From contig JAJEKV010000079.1 in NCBI GenBank assembly GCA_021234155.1, positions 2,050,789 through 2,114,788 of the forward strand: a DNA stretch of 64,000 bases. Reading direction: 5' to 3'. The stretch comes from Isoetes taiwanensis. Lineage: Eukaryota; Streptophyta; Lycopodiopsida; Isoetales; Isoetaceae. Shown here piece after piece: positions 1-9,686 of the stretch. Both the position numbers and the translations under genes were made by a program. Every line of letters starts with the position of its first letter. Position 1 is the first letter of the stretch. The notes under the pieces were generated by a model. It did no database searches and was not told the origin of the DNA. It worked only from the letters and a program-made list of their open reading frames with translations.

Positions 1-25
1 CTATCTCTGATGTTTATCCTTACAG

Positions 26-231
26 CCTGTATTACTGGCAACTTCAAATACAATAAAATTTGCTCATCCAAAGTTTCCAGCATATCCAAGGATATCTCAA
101 GGGAAAGTTTGGAATGAGGTAAGCCAACTTAGTTGGGCAAGGTAATTTAGTGTTGGTTTCCGTCCTCAAATTGTTCTGATACTGTTTCAGATGTCATTAA
201 CTTGGACAAGTGGGTATGGAATTGAAGAAAA
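26..231 (+). pseudogene. Purple acid phosphatase fragment (captured, two exons)
   Basis: Two short exons resemble the N-terminal, fibronectin-III-like part of plant purple acid phosphatases (PAP1/PAP27 type). Exon 1 (26-118) follows a TTACAG acceptor, reads 31 codons including NTIKFAHPKFPAYPRISQGK, and ends at a GTAAGC donor. Exon 2 starts at 191 after TTTCAG and reads MSLTWTSGYGIEE, the conserved M-x-x-TWTSGY block of the family, then loses similarity near 231. The metallophosphatase core is absent, so no activity is possible. The 72-bp intron is retained, which points to DNA-level capture by the Helitron and not retroposition. Confidence 0.75.
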
Positions 232-530
232 ACAAAATGCACATAACAAAATGAGTAGTTCGATTGCCATTTCATAATGCTTTTAGGTTAATTCTATGAA
301 TTTGGTTATTTGCATGCACAATTGTTTGTCCCTCCACAAACAAACGATACGGTATAAAAATGCAAAATAGCTTGAACTAAAGATAAGAAATGAGAAGACT
401 AGCTCTCTTTAGTGTGGTCATGGAATTTCTTCTATGCTTTGGCTTCCATGTCTCTTGATCCTGACCTCTAGCTCCTATGTTTCTTGCAACAACATTATAC
501 AGGCATGATATAGTGTAATTATACTACCAT

Positions 531-692
531 GCATTAAAAGTAAATGTGAACAAATTTATTGAAAGTAAATGTGAACAAACACCATTAAAGGTAAATGTGA
601 ACAAATTTATTAAAAGTAAATGTGAACAAATCCAACATGCATTAAAAGTAAATGTGAACAAATTTATTAAAGGTAAATGTGAACAAATCCAA
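531..692. repeat. Tandem repeat, about 25-bp unit, six copies
   Basis: Six imperfect copies of a unit centred on AAAGTAAATGTGAACAAA, with spacers TTTATT or TCCAACATGC. The 61-residue minus-strand reading frame across it only mirrors the repeat and is not a gene. Confidence 0.85.
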
Positions 693-739
693 GACGTCAG
701 TGTATCCACATGACTATCATTTACAGGTTACCAACTTTT

Positions 740-767
740 GCCCAGCAACGCTGGGCACCATTACTAG
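740..767 (+). other. Helitron 3' terminal hairpin and CTAG end
   Basis: Perfect 7-bp stem GCCCAGC/GCTGGGC with loop AAC, then ACCATTA and CTAG at 764-767; the next base is T. It matches the terminus at 4164-4191 with one difference in the spacer (ACCATTA versus ACCGTTA). Confidence 0.8.
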
Positions 768-1483
768 TTTATATTATAAAGTTATTCTGTAAGTGTTGGA
801 CCCAGCCCTAGATCCGACGGCCACAAATAATCTGACCAGATTGAAGGGTCCAAACAAAGCCCCTTTTTCTTTAAACGCGACCTCCTTTTTCAATGGTCCA
901 AACGAAGCTCCTTTCTTCTATGAATTCCTTTTCTCTCTCTGTTTATGAATGTTACTTTTTGTTCCATCAGCCGGTGTGCAACACGTCGATCCTTTTCCCG
1001 CTAGGGTTGTTCCGCCGTTGGTGAAGTGCAGCAGCACATGCATCCCTGATTCTAACAATCGTGAGAACTTATCTCCAGACTGCCTCTTCAATTAAGAAGG
1101 TCTTGCCCTAGGTTTTTCCACAGATTGCAGAGGAGCTCTCAACTGGAGAGGAAGCGGCATGAGTGTTACGAAAATGAGCCGTAGGTAAGGAGTTTTTTTC
1201 AGACATTCAAAAAGCCGAGGCAAATCTCATATATTTATTGAAAATCCTAGATGATTACGAAATTTTATTTCTTCAAGGAGGATTAAACCGTTGTTCTTCT
1301 GAATATACGAAAGAGTTTGTTGTTACTGGATTTTGGGGTGATAAAGCACTTTAAGGAAGCCCAAAATTTTTTAAGGCTGGAGCCGAAAAGCTAACAAACA
1401 TACCAAAACTCTAAGTGAATCGGATTTCTAGGCTTCTGCTAGAGCAAAATCTCTACACATAACTTGCTTTAGATTCTACGACC

Positions 1484-1984
1484 ATGGCTTTTGTGGAGGT
1501 CTTCCAGGGTAGAGTCCTTCTAAGGTATGGTTCTAGGATAATTTCAATGGCTGGGGAAACATTAGAAAAATGGGTGACTGGTGCATATGCGGGTCATACA
1601 GCAGTGTGCCTCAGAGATGAAGATGGAAACCTCTGGGTTGGAGAATCAGGGCATGAAAACGAAAAGGTATTTTATTGCATAGACAAAAGAAGTTTGGTTC
1701 TACGTTTTATCCGTCTTTAATCTTCATTTGTCACATGTGGAGGGTGAAGAAATAATTGCAGTTCTATCTTGGGACGATTGGTGGACTCAACAAGTCAATG
1801 ATCCTGTAGACTCTCATGTTGCATTATTACCACTACGTTCAGATTTGAGGGCAAAGTTTAATCATACAGCTGCCTGGCAATATGCACGGAGCATGGATGG
1901 CAAACCTTATGGTTATCATAATATGATCTTTAGCTGGATTGACACTTTGGATGGCAACTACCTGCCTGAGCTCACAAAGAAGAA
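1484..1984 (+). pseudogene. Captured fragment of a conserved plant protein of unknown function
   Basis: Exon 1 (1484-1666, 61 codons) starts at an ATG and contains AGHTAVCLRDEDGNLWVGES, ending at a GTATTT donor. Exon 2 starts at 1743 after an AG, in phase, with GEEIIAVLSWDDWW, and continues through AAWQYARSMDGKPYGYHNMI and FSWIDT, losing recognisable sequence near 1975. I recall this block from a conserved, uncharacterised land-plant protein. The GHTAV and YGYHN motifs would fit an NlpC/P60-like cysteine peptidase fold, but that is inference. The C-terminal part is missing and malate synthase sequence follows about 60 bp downstream on the same strand, so this is a captured 5' fragment whose ATG could begin a chimeric transcript. 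Confidence 0.6.
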
Positions 1985-2045
1985 AAAGACAACGAAAGTT
2001 GATGTTGCTGTTGGTTAGGCTATATTTGGGAGTTTGTCAGACCCT

Positions 2046-2640
2046 GCAGGCAGATTTTGAGGATTCTTTGTGCCCCACATGGGATAACATAGTGAAAGGG
2101 CAGATCAATCTATGTGATGCAGTAAATGGCACAATAGAATATGAACAGGACCTACAGACTAAACGATAAAACGGCAGTGCTTTTTGTGAGGCCAAGGGGG
2201 TGGCATCTCCAAGAAGCTCATATTGAAGTGGATGGAGAGCCTATGACAGGGGCATTGTTGGATTTTGGTCTATATTTCTTCCACAATCACCAGACATTTA
2301 AATCTAAGCATGGTGGTTCAGGGCCATATTTTTATCTACTAAAAATGCAGCATTCTAGAGAAGCAATTCTATGGAATGCTGTATTTTGTTGGGCTCAAAA
2401 CGAACTAGGTGTTTCCATAGGTAGCATCAAAGGGACTGTTTTGATAGAAACCTTGCCTGCAGTGTTCCAGATGCATGAGATTTTGTTTGAGCTTAAGGAT
2501 CATTCTCACCGGACTGAATTGTGGCGGATGGAATTATATTTTCAGCTTTTATCAAAACCGTATGAGCCCATCGTGATCGTCTTCTTCCCGATCGTGTTCA
2601 GGGTTGGCATGACCCAAAGATTTCTTGAAGAGCCATGGGT
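2046..2640 (+). pseudogene. Malate synthase fragment (captured, frameshifted)
   Basis: Malate synthase condenses glyoxylate and acetyl-CoA in the glyoxylate cycle of peroxisomes/glyoxysomes. The frame starting near 2046 reads ADFEDSLCPTWDNIVKGQIN and LCDAVNGTIEYE. A frameshift near 2155 moves to the frame with KLNDKTAVLFVRPRGWHL-like sequence, then EVDGEPMTGALLDFGLYFFH, SGPYFYLLKMQHSREAILWN and VLIETLPAVFQMHEILFELK. These are highly diagnostic internal blocks. Past 2510 the family's GRW-DYIFS region is scrambled by small indels, but VGMTQRFLE is recognisable at 2604-2630. The N-terminus and the catalytic C-terminal third are absent. Introns appear lost or uncaptured within this block. Confidence 0.88.
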
Positions 2641-2804
2641 GGTATATGGTAAGTTGCAAATTTCCATATGCGTTTCAAGGTCTTCTAGGTCTTCTGGTCT
2701 TTGTTTCTTAATCTTTAGTATATGTAGTTTGGAAAATTGTGTGATATGGTTTGACATGTATACTTGATTGCTTAGGAATGTTGAAAGTTTATGTATTATG
2801 GTAA

Positions 2805-3024
2805 ATCTATGCGTCTCTTTGGTCTGTTGATTGAGCGGCTTCAAGAAACGGAAGATTGGCTCTATGAGGAAGGTGAAGATCAAACAAAGGGTGTTTATAT
2901 TGAAAAGCTGGCTGAAGAAGGTATGATTCTCTTATAATTTTATTAGTTTTGAACTTTTGCATATGGTCTGTAATTTTTGCATTTTTGCAGCTTGGAGATC
3001 TTATTGAAGAAGGGCGCATCAACT
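2805..3024 (+). pseudogene. HSP70/HSP110-type chaperone fragment (captured, intron retained)
   Basis: An open stretch at about 2826-2919 reads LIERLQETEDWLYEEGEDQT and KGVYIEKLAEE. This is the C-terminal segment shared by plant HSP70-14/15 (HSP110-like) proteins, where ETEDWLYEDGEDETKGVY is diagnostic. A GTATGA donor follows at 2920. After TTTTTGCAG at 2982-2990 comes LGDLIEEGR, matching the family's next exon (GDPIEERY). Only about 40 codons are present. It lies on the same strand as the malate synthase and unknown-protein fragments, consistent with sequential capture by one Helitron. Confidence 0.8.
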
Positions 3025-3189
3025 AAATTTGTATTTTCTTGCCAAGTTTTGTGCAATTATGTAGTCACAAAGTATATTTGTATCATATGTTGATTCTGGC
3101 ATGTTGTGTCTCAATATCTCTTTCTAAGCTCTATTCAATGCATGTTTTTGCAATGATATGTATGTTCAACAATGGTTGACAACTTTTAG

Positions 3190-3690
3190 TTGATGTAATT
3201 TGATGCCCTTTGGTCCTTACTCATAGCTTTTATTTGATGCCATTTGATCGTTACTCATGGTTTGATGCTATAAACTTTCCATGTGATCACTTTCATGGTT
3301 TGAGCTTAGTGGCGATTGTTCAAAAACAACAAACTCTCAGGCTTATTATTTATATGTTCTAGCTTATGCATTGTATTAGTTGATATTCTTATTCATGGTT
3401 TGATGCTATAAACTTTCCATATGATCACTTTCATGGTTTGCGCCTAGAGGCAATTGTTTAGAAACAACAAACTCTCAGGCTTATTATTTACATGTTCCTA
3501 GCTTATCCCATTGTATTAGTTAATGTGATTTGATGCCCTTTGATGTTATTTGATGCCATTTAATGCTCATGGTTTGATGCTATAAACTTTCCAGATGTTT
3601 GTGGTTTTAGCTTAGAGGCAATTGTTTAAAAACAACAAACTCTCAGGCTTATTATTTACATGCTCCTAGCTTATGCAATGTAAAAAAAAG
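3190..3690. repeat. Direct repeats of about 130-190 bp, three copies
   Basis: Three copies share TTTGATGCTATAAACTTTCC, an AACAACAAACTCTCAGGCTT block and a TAGCTTAT..CATTGTATTAGTT tail, starting near 3258, 3398 and 3568. No coding frame persists across copies. The block lies inside the second Helitron, between the captured genes and its 3' end. Confidence 0.8.
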
Positions 3691-4163
3691 AAAGATCCTT
3701 ATGTTGCGTACGTAGCAATTGACAGACAAGCCTTAAACATCCAAGGACATGATTCCACAAGCAATGGGGAATATATCCATTCACAAAATATTAATAACAA
3801 AATGGAATACATCCAGCTCCCCAACATTAACAGGTCCTCAACATTCATCCAGCAATGCTGGGCTTCGTTTATTTGTATATTGTGTTTGTGTGTGCATGCA
3901 TGTGTCCGTCATGAATCAAAACCTTGGAAGTGGTTCAATGCAAAGAGGATATTTTACTTCAACATTATTTTGTTATTATTTTGTCAAAGATTGAAGACTG
4001 GAGCAAAAGGAAAGACCCTTAGAATATGCTATGTTTTAAAAGCCTTCTCTAGAATTTCACGTAAATGTTAGAGATTCTTATTGATTAAGGTAAGAATACT
4101 AAGCTAAAACCAATCCGTTAAGGCATCTCATCATTGAACATCATTTACACGTTCTTAAGTTAT

Positions 4164-4191
4164 GCCCAGCAACGCTGGGCACCGTTACTAG
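4164..4191 (+). other. Helitron 3' terminal hairpin and CTAG end
   Basis: Stem GCCCAGC (4164-4170), loop AAC, GCTGGGC (4174-4180), ACCGTTA, then CTAG at 4188-4191 and T at 4192. Chromovirus-like sequence starts immediately afterwards, so the Helitron appears to have inserted into that retrotransposon. Confidence 0.82.
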
Positions 4192-4339
4192 TCATTAAGG
4201 ATGGGATTGAATATATCCCTAAGCTTGAAGTCATCGACCCAGATCAAAAGAATAAAAAAAGGGATGCAAGTACAAAGTAATTACCTAAGGCAATTGCCAA
4301 GTTAATTAAAGACTTCATGACCTGTTACGGGATGAAATT

Positions 4340-4920
4340 TGAGAGCTAACATCCTATAGAGGCATTGAGTGCGAAATCACTCTTGCGCCAGATGCAAAAT
4401 CAACTAGCAAAGCTCCCTATAGGATGAGCACCCTAGAGCTAGCCGAGCTCAAGAAGCAACTGCAAGAATTATTAGAGCTTGGGTTCATTAGGTCGAGTGT
4501 ATCATGCTTCGGGGCAGCCATCCTCTTTGTGAAGAAGAAAAACAGAAGTCTAAGGATGTGCATTCATTTTTGTCTGCTCGACAAGCAAACGATAAAGAAC
4601 AAGTACATATTGCCAAGAGCCGATGATTTAATGAACTAGCTCCAAGGAGCAAAATTCTTTTCCCAATAATGATCTAAGGTCTGGCTACCATCAAATAAGA
4701 ATCAAGGAGGAGAATATTCATAAGTCAACTTTTAGAATGTGGTATGGGCACTATAAGTTCACAGTCATGCCCTTTGGTCTATCAAATGCCACAGCAAGAT
4801 TTATGCAAGTCCATGGAAGAACATGTGGGACATATAAGGAGAGCTTAAAAAAAAAGCTAACTATGTGTGGAATAAGTCAAAGTGGGAAGACTGTATTTGG
4901 TAGAGTTATCCATGATAAAT
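4340..4920 (+). pseudogene. Ty3/gypsy reverse transcriptase fragment
   Basis: The reading frame at 4424-4639 shows LELAELKKQLQELLELGFIR, then FGAAILFVKKKNRSLRMCI, the fingers region of chromovirus RT. It is followed in other frames by the [10 protein letters not shown]-like block near 4684-4712 and by [20 protein letters not shown] at 4740-4799. The YxDD catalytic block is not present, and sequence resembling the post-[12 protein letters not shown] segment at 4813-4842 directly abuts unrelated sequence. At least three in-frame stops and frameshifts are visible. A pseudogene with no capacity for reverse transcription. Confidence 0.88.
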
Positions 4921-4989
4921 TATGGTTATCCATGCCTAACACCAGACACTTGGCATAATCGAGTGTCCAAACTAGAAGTTTCTCAATAA

Positions 4990-5563
4990 ATGTTGACTGA
5001 TATGCAACAATTAGTGGAAGAAGTTCAAGGCCATCTCATGGCAGCAAGAAGTCGACAAAAGAGCATAGCCGATAAACACAGAACCAAAAGAGAATTCCAG
5101 GTAGGGGATAATATTTGACTCAAAATAAAAGTCAAACACGCTAAGCTCTGCATCGGCAATTTAAAAAACTTTCTTCAAGATGGGCGGGACCATTCAAAAT
5201 CATTCAAAGAATAGGTAACCAATCCTATAAGTTGGATCTGCCCACACACTTGAAAATTCATAAAGTCTTCCATATAAGCTTGCTGAAAAAGCATACTCCC
5301 AACCTAGAGGAGATATTGGAGACACCAACTTTGTTGGGAATAACCGAAGAACAGCTTGAGATTGTTTTAAAAGCTCTTCTCAATAAAGCATATAAGAAAA
5401 CAAGAAGACCTCACTCCTCCAATATCTAGTCAAGTGGACACACTTGCAAGTGGAAGACGAGTCATGGGTACTTAAATCTGATCTCGAAAAACAGTGCCCA
5501 CAGTTTAGGGAGCAATGCAAAGGCCAGCTCGTCAGCGACATCGTCGACAACGATTCGGGAAGG
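4990..5563 (+). pseudogene. Chromovirus integrase C-terminus plus chromodomain
   Basis: From about 4993 the sequence reads MQQLVEEVQGHLMAARSRQ, then KSIADKHRTKREFQVGD, the GPY/F-adjacent part of Ty3/gypsy integrase. A frameshift leads to YKLDLPTHLKIHKVFHISLL at 5229-5288. Another shift near 5395 gives YLVKWTHLQVEDESWV and SDLEKQCPQF, a chromodomain-like tail (the chromatin-targeting module of chromoviruses), ending at a TGA at 5563-5565. The central DDE integrase core is missing, indicating an internal deletion of roughly the RNase H and integrase core. Confidence 0.85.
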
Positions 5564-6264
5564 TGAGTGCATTCACTCAATAGAGATTTGGCCGAGATGA
5601 ATCAAAGAATGCATGCAATCACTTTTATGAGCCAAGATATATATAGGTTATGACGCATGAGAGCATGGGCGATGATGGGATCATCCTTAATCTTCCCTAT
5701 GCAATGATATCATGCCTATAGGTTAAGTATGCATGCATGGGTCCTAGAATAGGGATCATGGATAGGTGCATGGTAGGGAACCACCTAGAGTCTATGGCTG
5801 TTATGGAGGATAAGCCACCTCCTATGCCAGAGCTGACAAAAGGTGTAGGCATTAGACATGTAGGCATAATAGGCATGTCATATGCATGTAGTATAATGTA
5901 ATGTAAATTAAATAGGGGGTGGACCCTTAAAACCACAAATTACTAATTAAACTAATGTCATATGCTCCTATTGGCCAATAGAGGAAAGTGACCGTAAAGA
6001 GGGAGTGCATCACACCAAGAATATGAGCTTATAACATCTTGTCTTAGTTATAAAACTCCTCAGGATGTTTCAAGTTATCCTAATGTAAAAATTGCTGAAA
6101 CTATATAAAATGTATAAGAATGTGAATATAGCTTCACACTATATTCAGGTAATTAACACCAGAAGTTATGGTTGTAATAAATTCTAAGTGTTAATGTGAA
6201 TATTCTTCTTTTATATTGTGCAGGTTCGTTTCACCTTATGTAATGCTGAGGACAACATTATCCT

Positions 6265-6276
6265 AAGGGGGGAGAA
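6265..6276 (+). promoter_or_regulatory. Polypurine tract of the chromovirus
   Basis: AAGGGGGGAGAA immediately precedes TGTGACG, the usual polypurine-tract/LTR junction of plant Ty3/gypsy elements. It would prime plus-strand DNA synthesis. Confidence 0.8.
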
Positions 6277-7660
6277 TGTGACGTTCCCCTGGAATATATG
6301 GTATAAATACGTATATTCCATTGCCACATCACTATACAACTCTACATAAGTAGACTTGTATACACCTAATGTGGGGGAGATGACTAAGTTATCTACATAA
6401 CTTAGCCAACCTAAGGTAAGAAGCCATTTCCACATGGCCTCACCTTATAGGCGAACCGCCACATAGACGCACCTATGGGAGCCAAGTGGCATTCATGTAA
6501 ACCCTAACATATAAAAGGCTAAACCCTAAACCCTAGCCACATTTGGCTCCACCGACCTCAGATTCACCAGTTCGCGATCAGAGCTCCGACTCGAAGATCG
6601 TCTTCAACAGCCTGGGTTGCAGCAGCAGTGGCCAGAGATGGAGAACCAGGGAGTTAGCGATAGCGCGTCAGAGGCAAGTATTTCAGATAGATTCGAGTAT
6701 TGTAGTAGAGCCATTCTAGAACCTATTGTTCTGAACATGAACCCTAATCAATGAACCCTAACTATAAGTTAGATGTATGTGATTAGGATTAGTTGTTATT
6801 CTCTTTTATTATCAAGATTATGTTGATATGATGCTGGTTGATCTTATGTTTGCACCTCTTGTGTATTGGGAAGGGGGGTAGAGACCTAGTAGCCATTATT
6901 TAGACGATGCTCCTAGTTTAGACCCATTAGTTCCCATTAATATGCGGCCTGTGCATAGAGCCCACCTGGCTACGGAGGCTATGGAGTGACTGAGCACCAC
7001 ACAACGGGGTCAGTGGCAAAGTGGAGGGAGGACCCTGCTGAGCACGGCTACTGGGGTTCCATAGCGGGCTAGGCTCATAGCCGGTCACTTCGTGTGGGTC
7101 GGGTATGGGTCCGACACGGTGTCGACCTGACTCTCAAGAGTTGCAAGTGTCGGTTTGGCTCTTGTTTTGGGGAGTTTAGTCGGTACGGACGTGTGTCGCC
7201 ACGATCCTCTAGCTTCCCATGGAGCCACTGCACTCCAGGAGGGGGAGATGCAACCCTTCCTATCTCATCGGACCGGGGAGATGCAACCCGGAGTAGTCTC
7301 GTTGGGTGATACCATGGGATTACGTCTCCGGCAGCTTACAGTCATGTCAGAGCCTGATTTAGCCTATCTGCAAAGTATGCACAGGATGGGCGGATGGAGT
7401 GGTCAACCCTAGCCATTGTCTATTACCAGCCCAAGTCATTGCCATAACTCGGTCTGTTCTATCTGGAGGCCCCCAGCCGTCAATCGACTCCCCCTTGAGT
7501 CTGAGCCCTGGGTAGGAGCCTCTATTTGTTGATGTATTTGATGCATTCATTGTATTGTTGTATTTGATGATACGATTAGATGGATTATCACTACCCTCGA
7601 GGTAGTCTATTGTTGCTATGTTATTGCTAGTGCTTATGTTTATATGTTGCTTCCGCTGAC
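6277..7660 (+). repeat. Probable 3' LTR of the chromovirus
   Basis: Starts TGTGACGTTCCCC right after the polypurine tract. A TATA box (TATAAAAGG) lies at 6510-6518, in the U3 position. The interior has no convincing gene; short frames at 7094-7550 are chance. The right end is not defined: no second LTR is in the window to compare, and I place it near 7660 only because the sequence character changes there. Confidence 0.55.
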
Positions 7661-7670
7661 ATAGGGACCC

Positions 7671-8171
7671 CTAGAGGACGGGACGGAATGACACCTCTGT
7701 GTCCTCTACTCGATAGTCTGGATCCCAGACGCGAGTCAGACAGAGGGCCCATACGACGGGTGCCGTTGGATGGGGAGGGTCATTCGATGTATACGGCGGA
7801 CTGCCATATATAGCGCAAGGAGCGTCACACATAGGGTCAGATGCTGGAATAGCAAGCTGAGAAGAGGACAGAGCGGAAGCTGCTGCCTCAGCTGAACTAG
7901 GTACACATATACTACTGGAAGAAACAGGAGCATGAGGCAAGGCCAGGGGAGAAGGCTGCCTCTCCTGCCCCTCACATCCAACTGCCACTGATGATACCAA
8001 GCTCTGAGGAGAAGAAGGGGCACCTTCACAAGCCAGTTTGTAGGCATCTCGAACACTAATCTTTGAAGAATCTAGGCCCGGGGGTTTCACCTTTTTATAC
8101 ACGTATGACTCAAGTGCGTGACTGGATAGGGGTTTTTTCAAACTTGAAACGTCTGTATACGGACTGGTCAC
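7671..8171 (-). CDS. Unrecognised open reading frame, 166 aa
   Basis: The longest open frame in this stretch, on the minus strand. I recognise no family. The N-terminal third is mixed (SHALESYVYKKVKPPGLDSS, ISVRDAYKLACEG); residues 55-110 are Ser/Ala/Pro-rich low complexity. The stretch at 8066-8095 contains CCCGGGGGTTTCACC, a repeated motif found again at 11341-11360 (inverted) and 11484-11498, so part of the frame is repetitive DNA. It may be a fragment of a transposon-borne gene or chance. No splice or promoter support is visible. Confidence 0.25.
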   Translation of the reverse strand: MTSPYTDVSSLKKPLSSHALESYVYKKVKPPGLDSSKISVRDAYKLACEGAPSSPQSLVSSVAVGCEGQERQPSPLALPHAPVSSSSICVPSSAEAAASALSSSQLAIPASDPMCDAPCAIYGSPPYTSNDPPHPTAPVVWALCLTRVWDPDYRVEDTEVSFRPVL

Positions 8172-8703
8172 TCATACGGCTTGGCCCCATTCTTCCGGTA
8201 GGTGGTCGAGAAGGGGGAGTTGGGCGGGAAGCGCCAATCCTCTCATATGTTAGGCCTCCGGCTCCTGTTCTAAATCTTCTCATCTGCCATCTATTACATC
8301 TATTATGTACATTACATGTTCTTGCCATTTGGATTACATCTTTTGCTATCTGGAATTCCTTACAGGGCGATGGTGGCATTGCCATGTCGTCGCTCTTCAG
8401 GCCCTGTATGGCCAAAAAGTTTTGGGATTAAGAATGCTTGCAGGAAAAGTAACGCAGGATTAATTCTGGTGGAATCTTTCTTCCGATGATTCTGCCAGAC
8501 TCTATCCAGACATGCGTAGAGGCTTACAATGGCAGATAATTTGCTGAAGGCATCAGGCATGTGACATTTGTTTTCGGTTATGTTAGTATCTCCTTTGTTT
8601 GTTTTTATTGGCCTCACCATCACCATGCTCGGTAAATATTACTCATAATATTTCCATTTTCTGAGGCTACTCTTTTATCATGCTTTTTCCTTTGCCTTGG
8701 CAG

Positions 8704-9500
8704 GTATGTGAATGACACTTTCTCTCAAGGACTTTCAGGGGGCACTAGCAATGCCACGTGAAGCACTTGCAGGAGTTATTCTACAATACACAGTAGATGA
8801 AATCTCATTTTCTTTGTCTTCTTGGTATTTGGTTGCTGTTAACAGCAAGGGAAATGTATAACAAAATGAATATTTGCTACAGGTTATGCCAATTGCTGGA
8901 TCAGTGGTTGCTGGATTCCTAGGATTGCCAACCTATTATGCTGCTGGTCTGATTTTAGTAGCTTGTTGCCCAGGAGGTACACTCGCATTTGTTTCTGGAT
9001 TTTCTTTTACATGATTATAAGGTGTAGCTCTTAGGATCTTCAAGTTTTCAGGGTCAATCTTGTTGAAGTAATAGCCTAAATATTCATGGAACTATGCCAG
9101 ATTCTTAGTGGAAAATAAGCACAATAGCTACTATTTACATAGGAAATCTAAGATACCTTCTCAGACTATTTCAGATACTTTCTCTGTTCAATCTATCTAG
9201 CTACTTGCCATTATATGCACATAGCACGTGAACATATTAATCTACATAACATGTGAACATATTATTAACAATTGATAAATTTTCCTGTTTGATACTCTAT
9301 TTTACAGGTACTACGAGCAATATTGTCACATATATTGCACGGTATAGACTCATCAACATTGATTCTTGCTGCAATTTAAGTTAAAAGTTATCATTGTATT
9401 TGCTTTGTAGGATAATAAATCCTTTTTTATCTGCAGAGGAAACGTGGCACTTTCTGTTTTGATGACGACATGTAGCACATTCTTGGCTGTGGTGGGGTGA
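8704..9500 (+). pseudogene. BASS1-like sodium/bile-acid symporter family fragment
   Basis: Four consecutive exons of a plastid-envelope BASS-family transporter with canonical phases. Exon a (8704-8792) reads TLSLKDFQGALAMPREALAG; b (8883-8976) reads VMPIAGSVVAGFLGLPTYYA and LILVACCPGG; c (9308-9341) reads TTSNIVTYIAR; d (9437 to about 9500) reads GNVALSVLMTTCSTFLAVV. All GT donors and AG acceptors are present and the phases match. However, the codon before the ATG at 8712 is TGA where the family has Gly (G-M-G-M-T-L), and nothing after exon d (the MTPLLT block onward) is found, nor the N-terminal transit peptide and helices. A truncated pseudogene or captured fragment. Confidence 0.82.
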
Positions 9501-9686
9501 TTTTCGGATTTAAATAGCCCTGAATGTATAGTTAAGACCTTTGTGTTCCAGACTGGGGGATATTTATCATAGATCCAAGATAACTTGTGGTCATCTCTCC
9601 TTCCCTATGCACTCCAGATTTTGAAGGTTTTGAGCTTTGTGTCTTGTATCATTGTCCTTCCTTTTCTTTGTTAAAGGAACTGCACA

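Larger units (their letters stand above)
1..767 (+). mobile_element. Helitron, 3' part (left end outside window)
   Basis: Rolling-circle DNA transposon identified by its right end: an inverted repeat GCCCAGC (740-746), loop AAC, GCTGGGC (750-756), an 8-nt spacer and CTAG at 764-767 followed by T. A short hairpin about 10 nt before a CTRR end, inserted before T, is the Helitron signature. The same terminus, with the same upstream ATCATTTACA motif, recurs at 4164-4191, so the end is a repeated family terminus and not chance. The element carries purple acid phosphatase exons and a 25-bp tandem repeat. No Rep/helicase coding is visible, so it is non-autonomous in the part seen. Confidence 0.75.
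769..4191 (+). mobile_element. Non-autonomous Helitron with three captured gene fragments
   Basis: The right end is the family hairpin plus CTAG at 4188-4191, followed by T. The left end is inferred: directly after the first Helitron's CTAG|T comes TTATATTATAAAG, which resembles common plant Helitron starts (TC-TATATTATAAA) with the TC decayed, followed by a TGTTGGACCCAGCC and ATCCGACGGCC stretch. If right, the element is about 3.4 kb and abuts the first Helitron head to tail. Inside, in + order, are a conserved plant protein, malate synthase and HSP70/110 fragments with introns retained, then a 130-190-bp direct repeat. No Rep/helicase is visible. The right end is well supported; the left boundary is moderate. 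Confidence 0.68.
4192..6276 (+). mobile_element. Ty3/gypsy chromovirus internal region, decayed
   Basis: Remnant of an LTR retrotransposon pol region. It contains reverse transcriptase blocks, a collapsed stretch where RNase H and most of integrase should be, the integrase C-terminus and a chromodomain, then about 700 bp of untranslated sequence and a polypurine tract against an LTR. The left half of the element is not in the window, presumably beyond the Helitrons that interrupt it. Many stops and frameshifts make it non-functional. Confidence 0.85.

Noticed and set aside
3845-3866. A third CCAGC-AAT-GCTGG hairpin resembling the Helitron terminus.
   Set aside because: It is not followed by CTAG or any CTRR end at the right distance, and flanking sequence does not match the two good ends.
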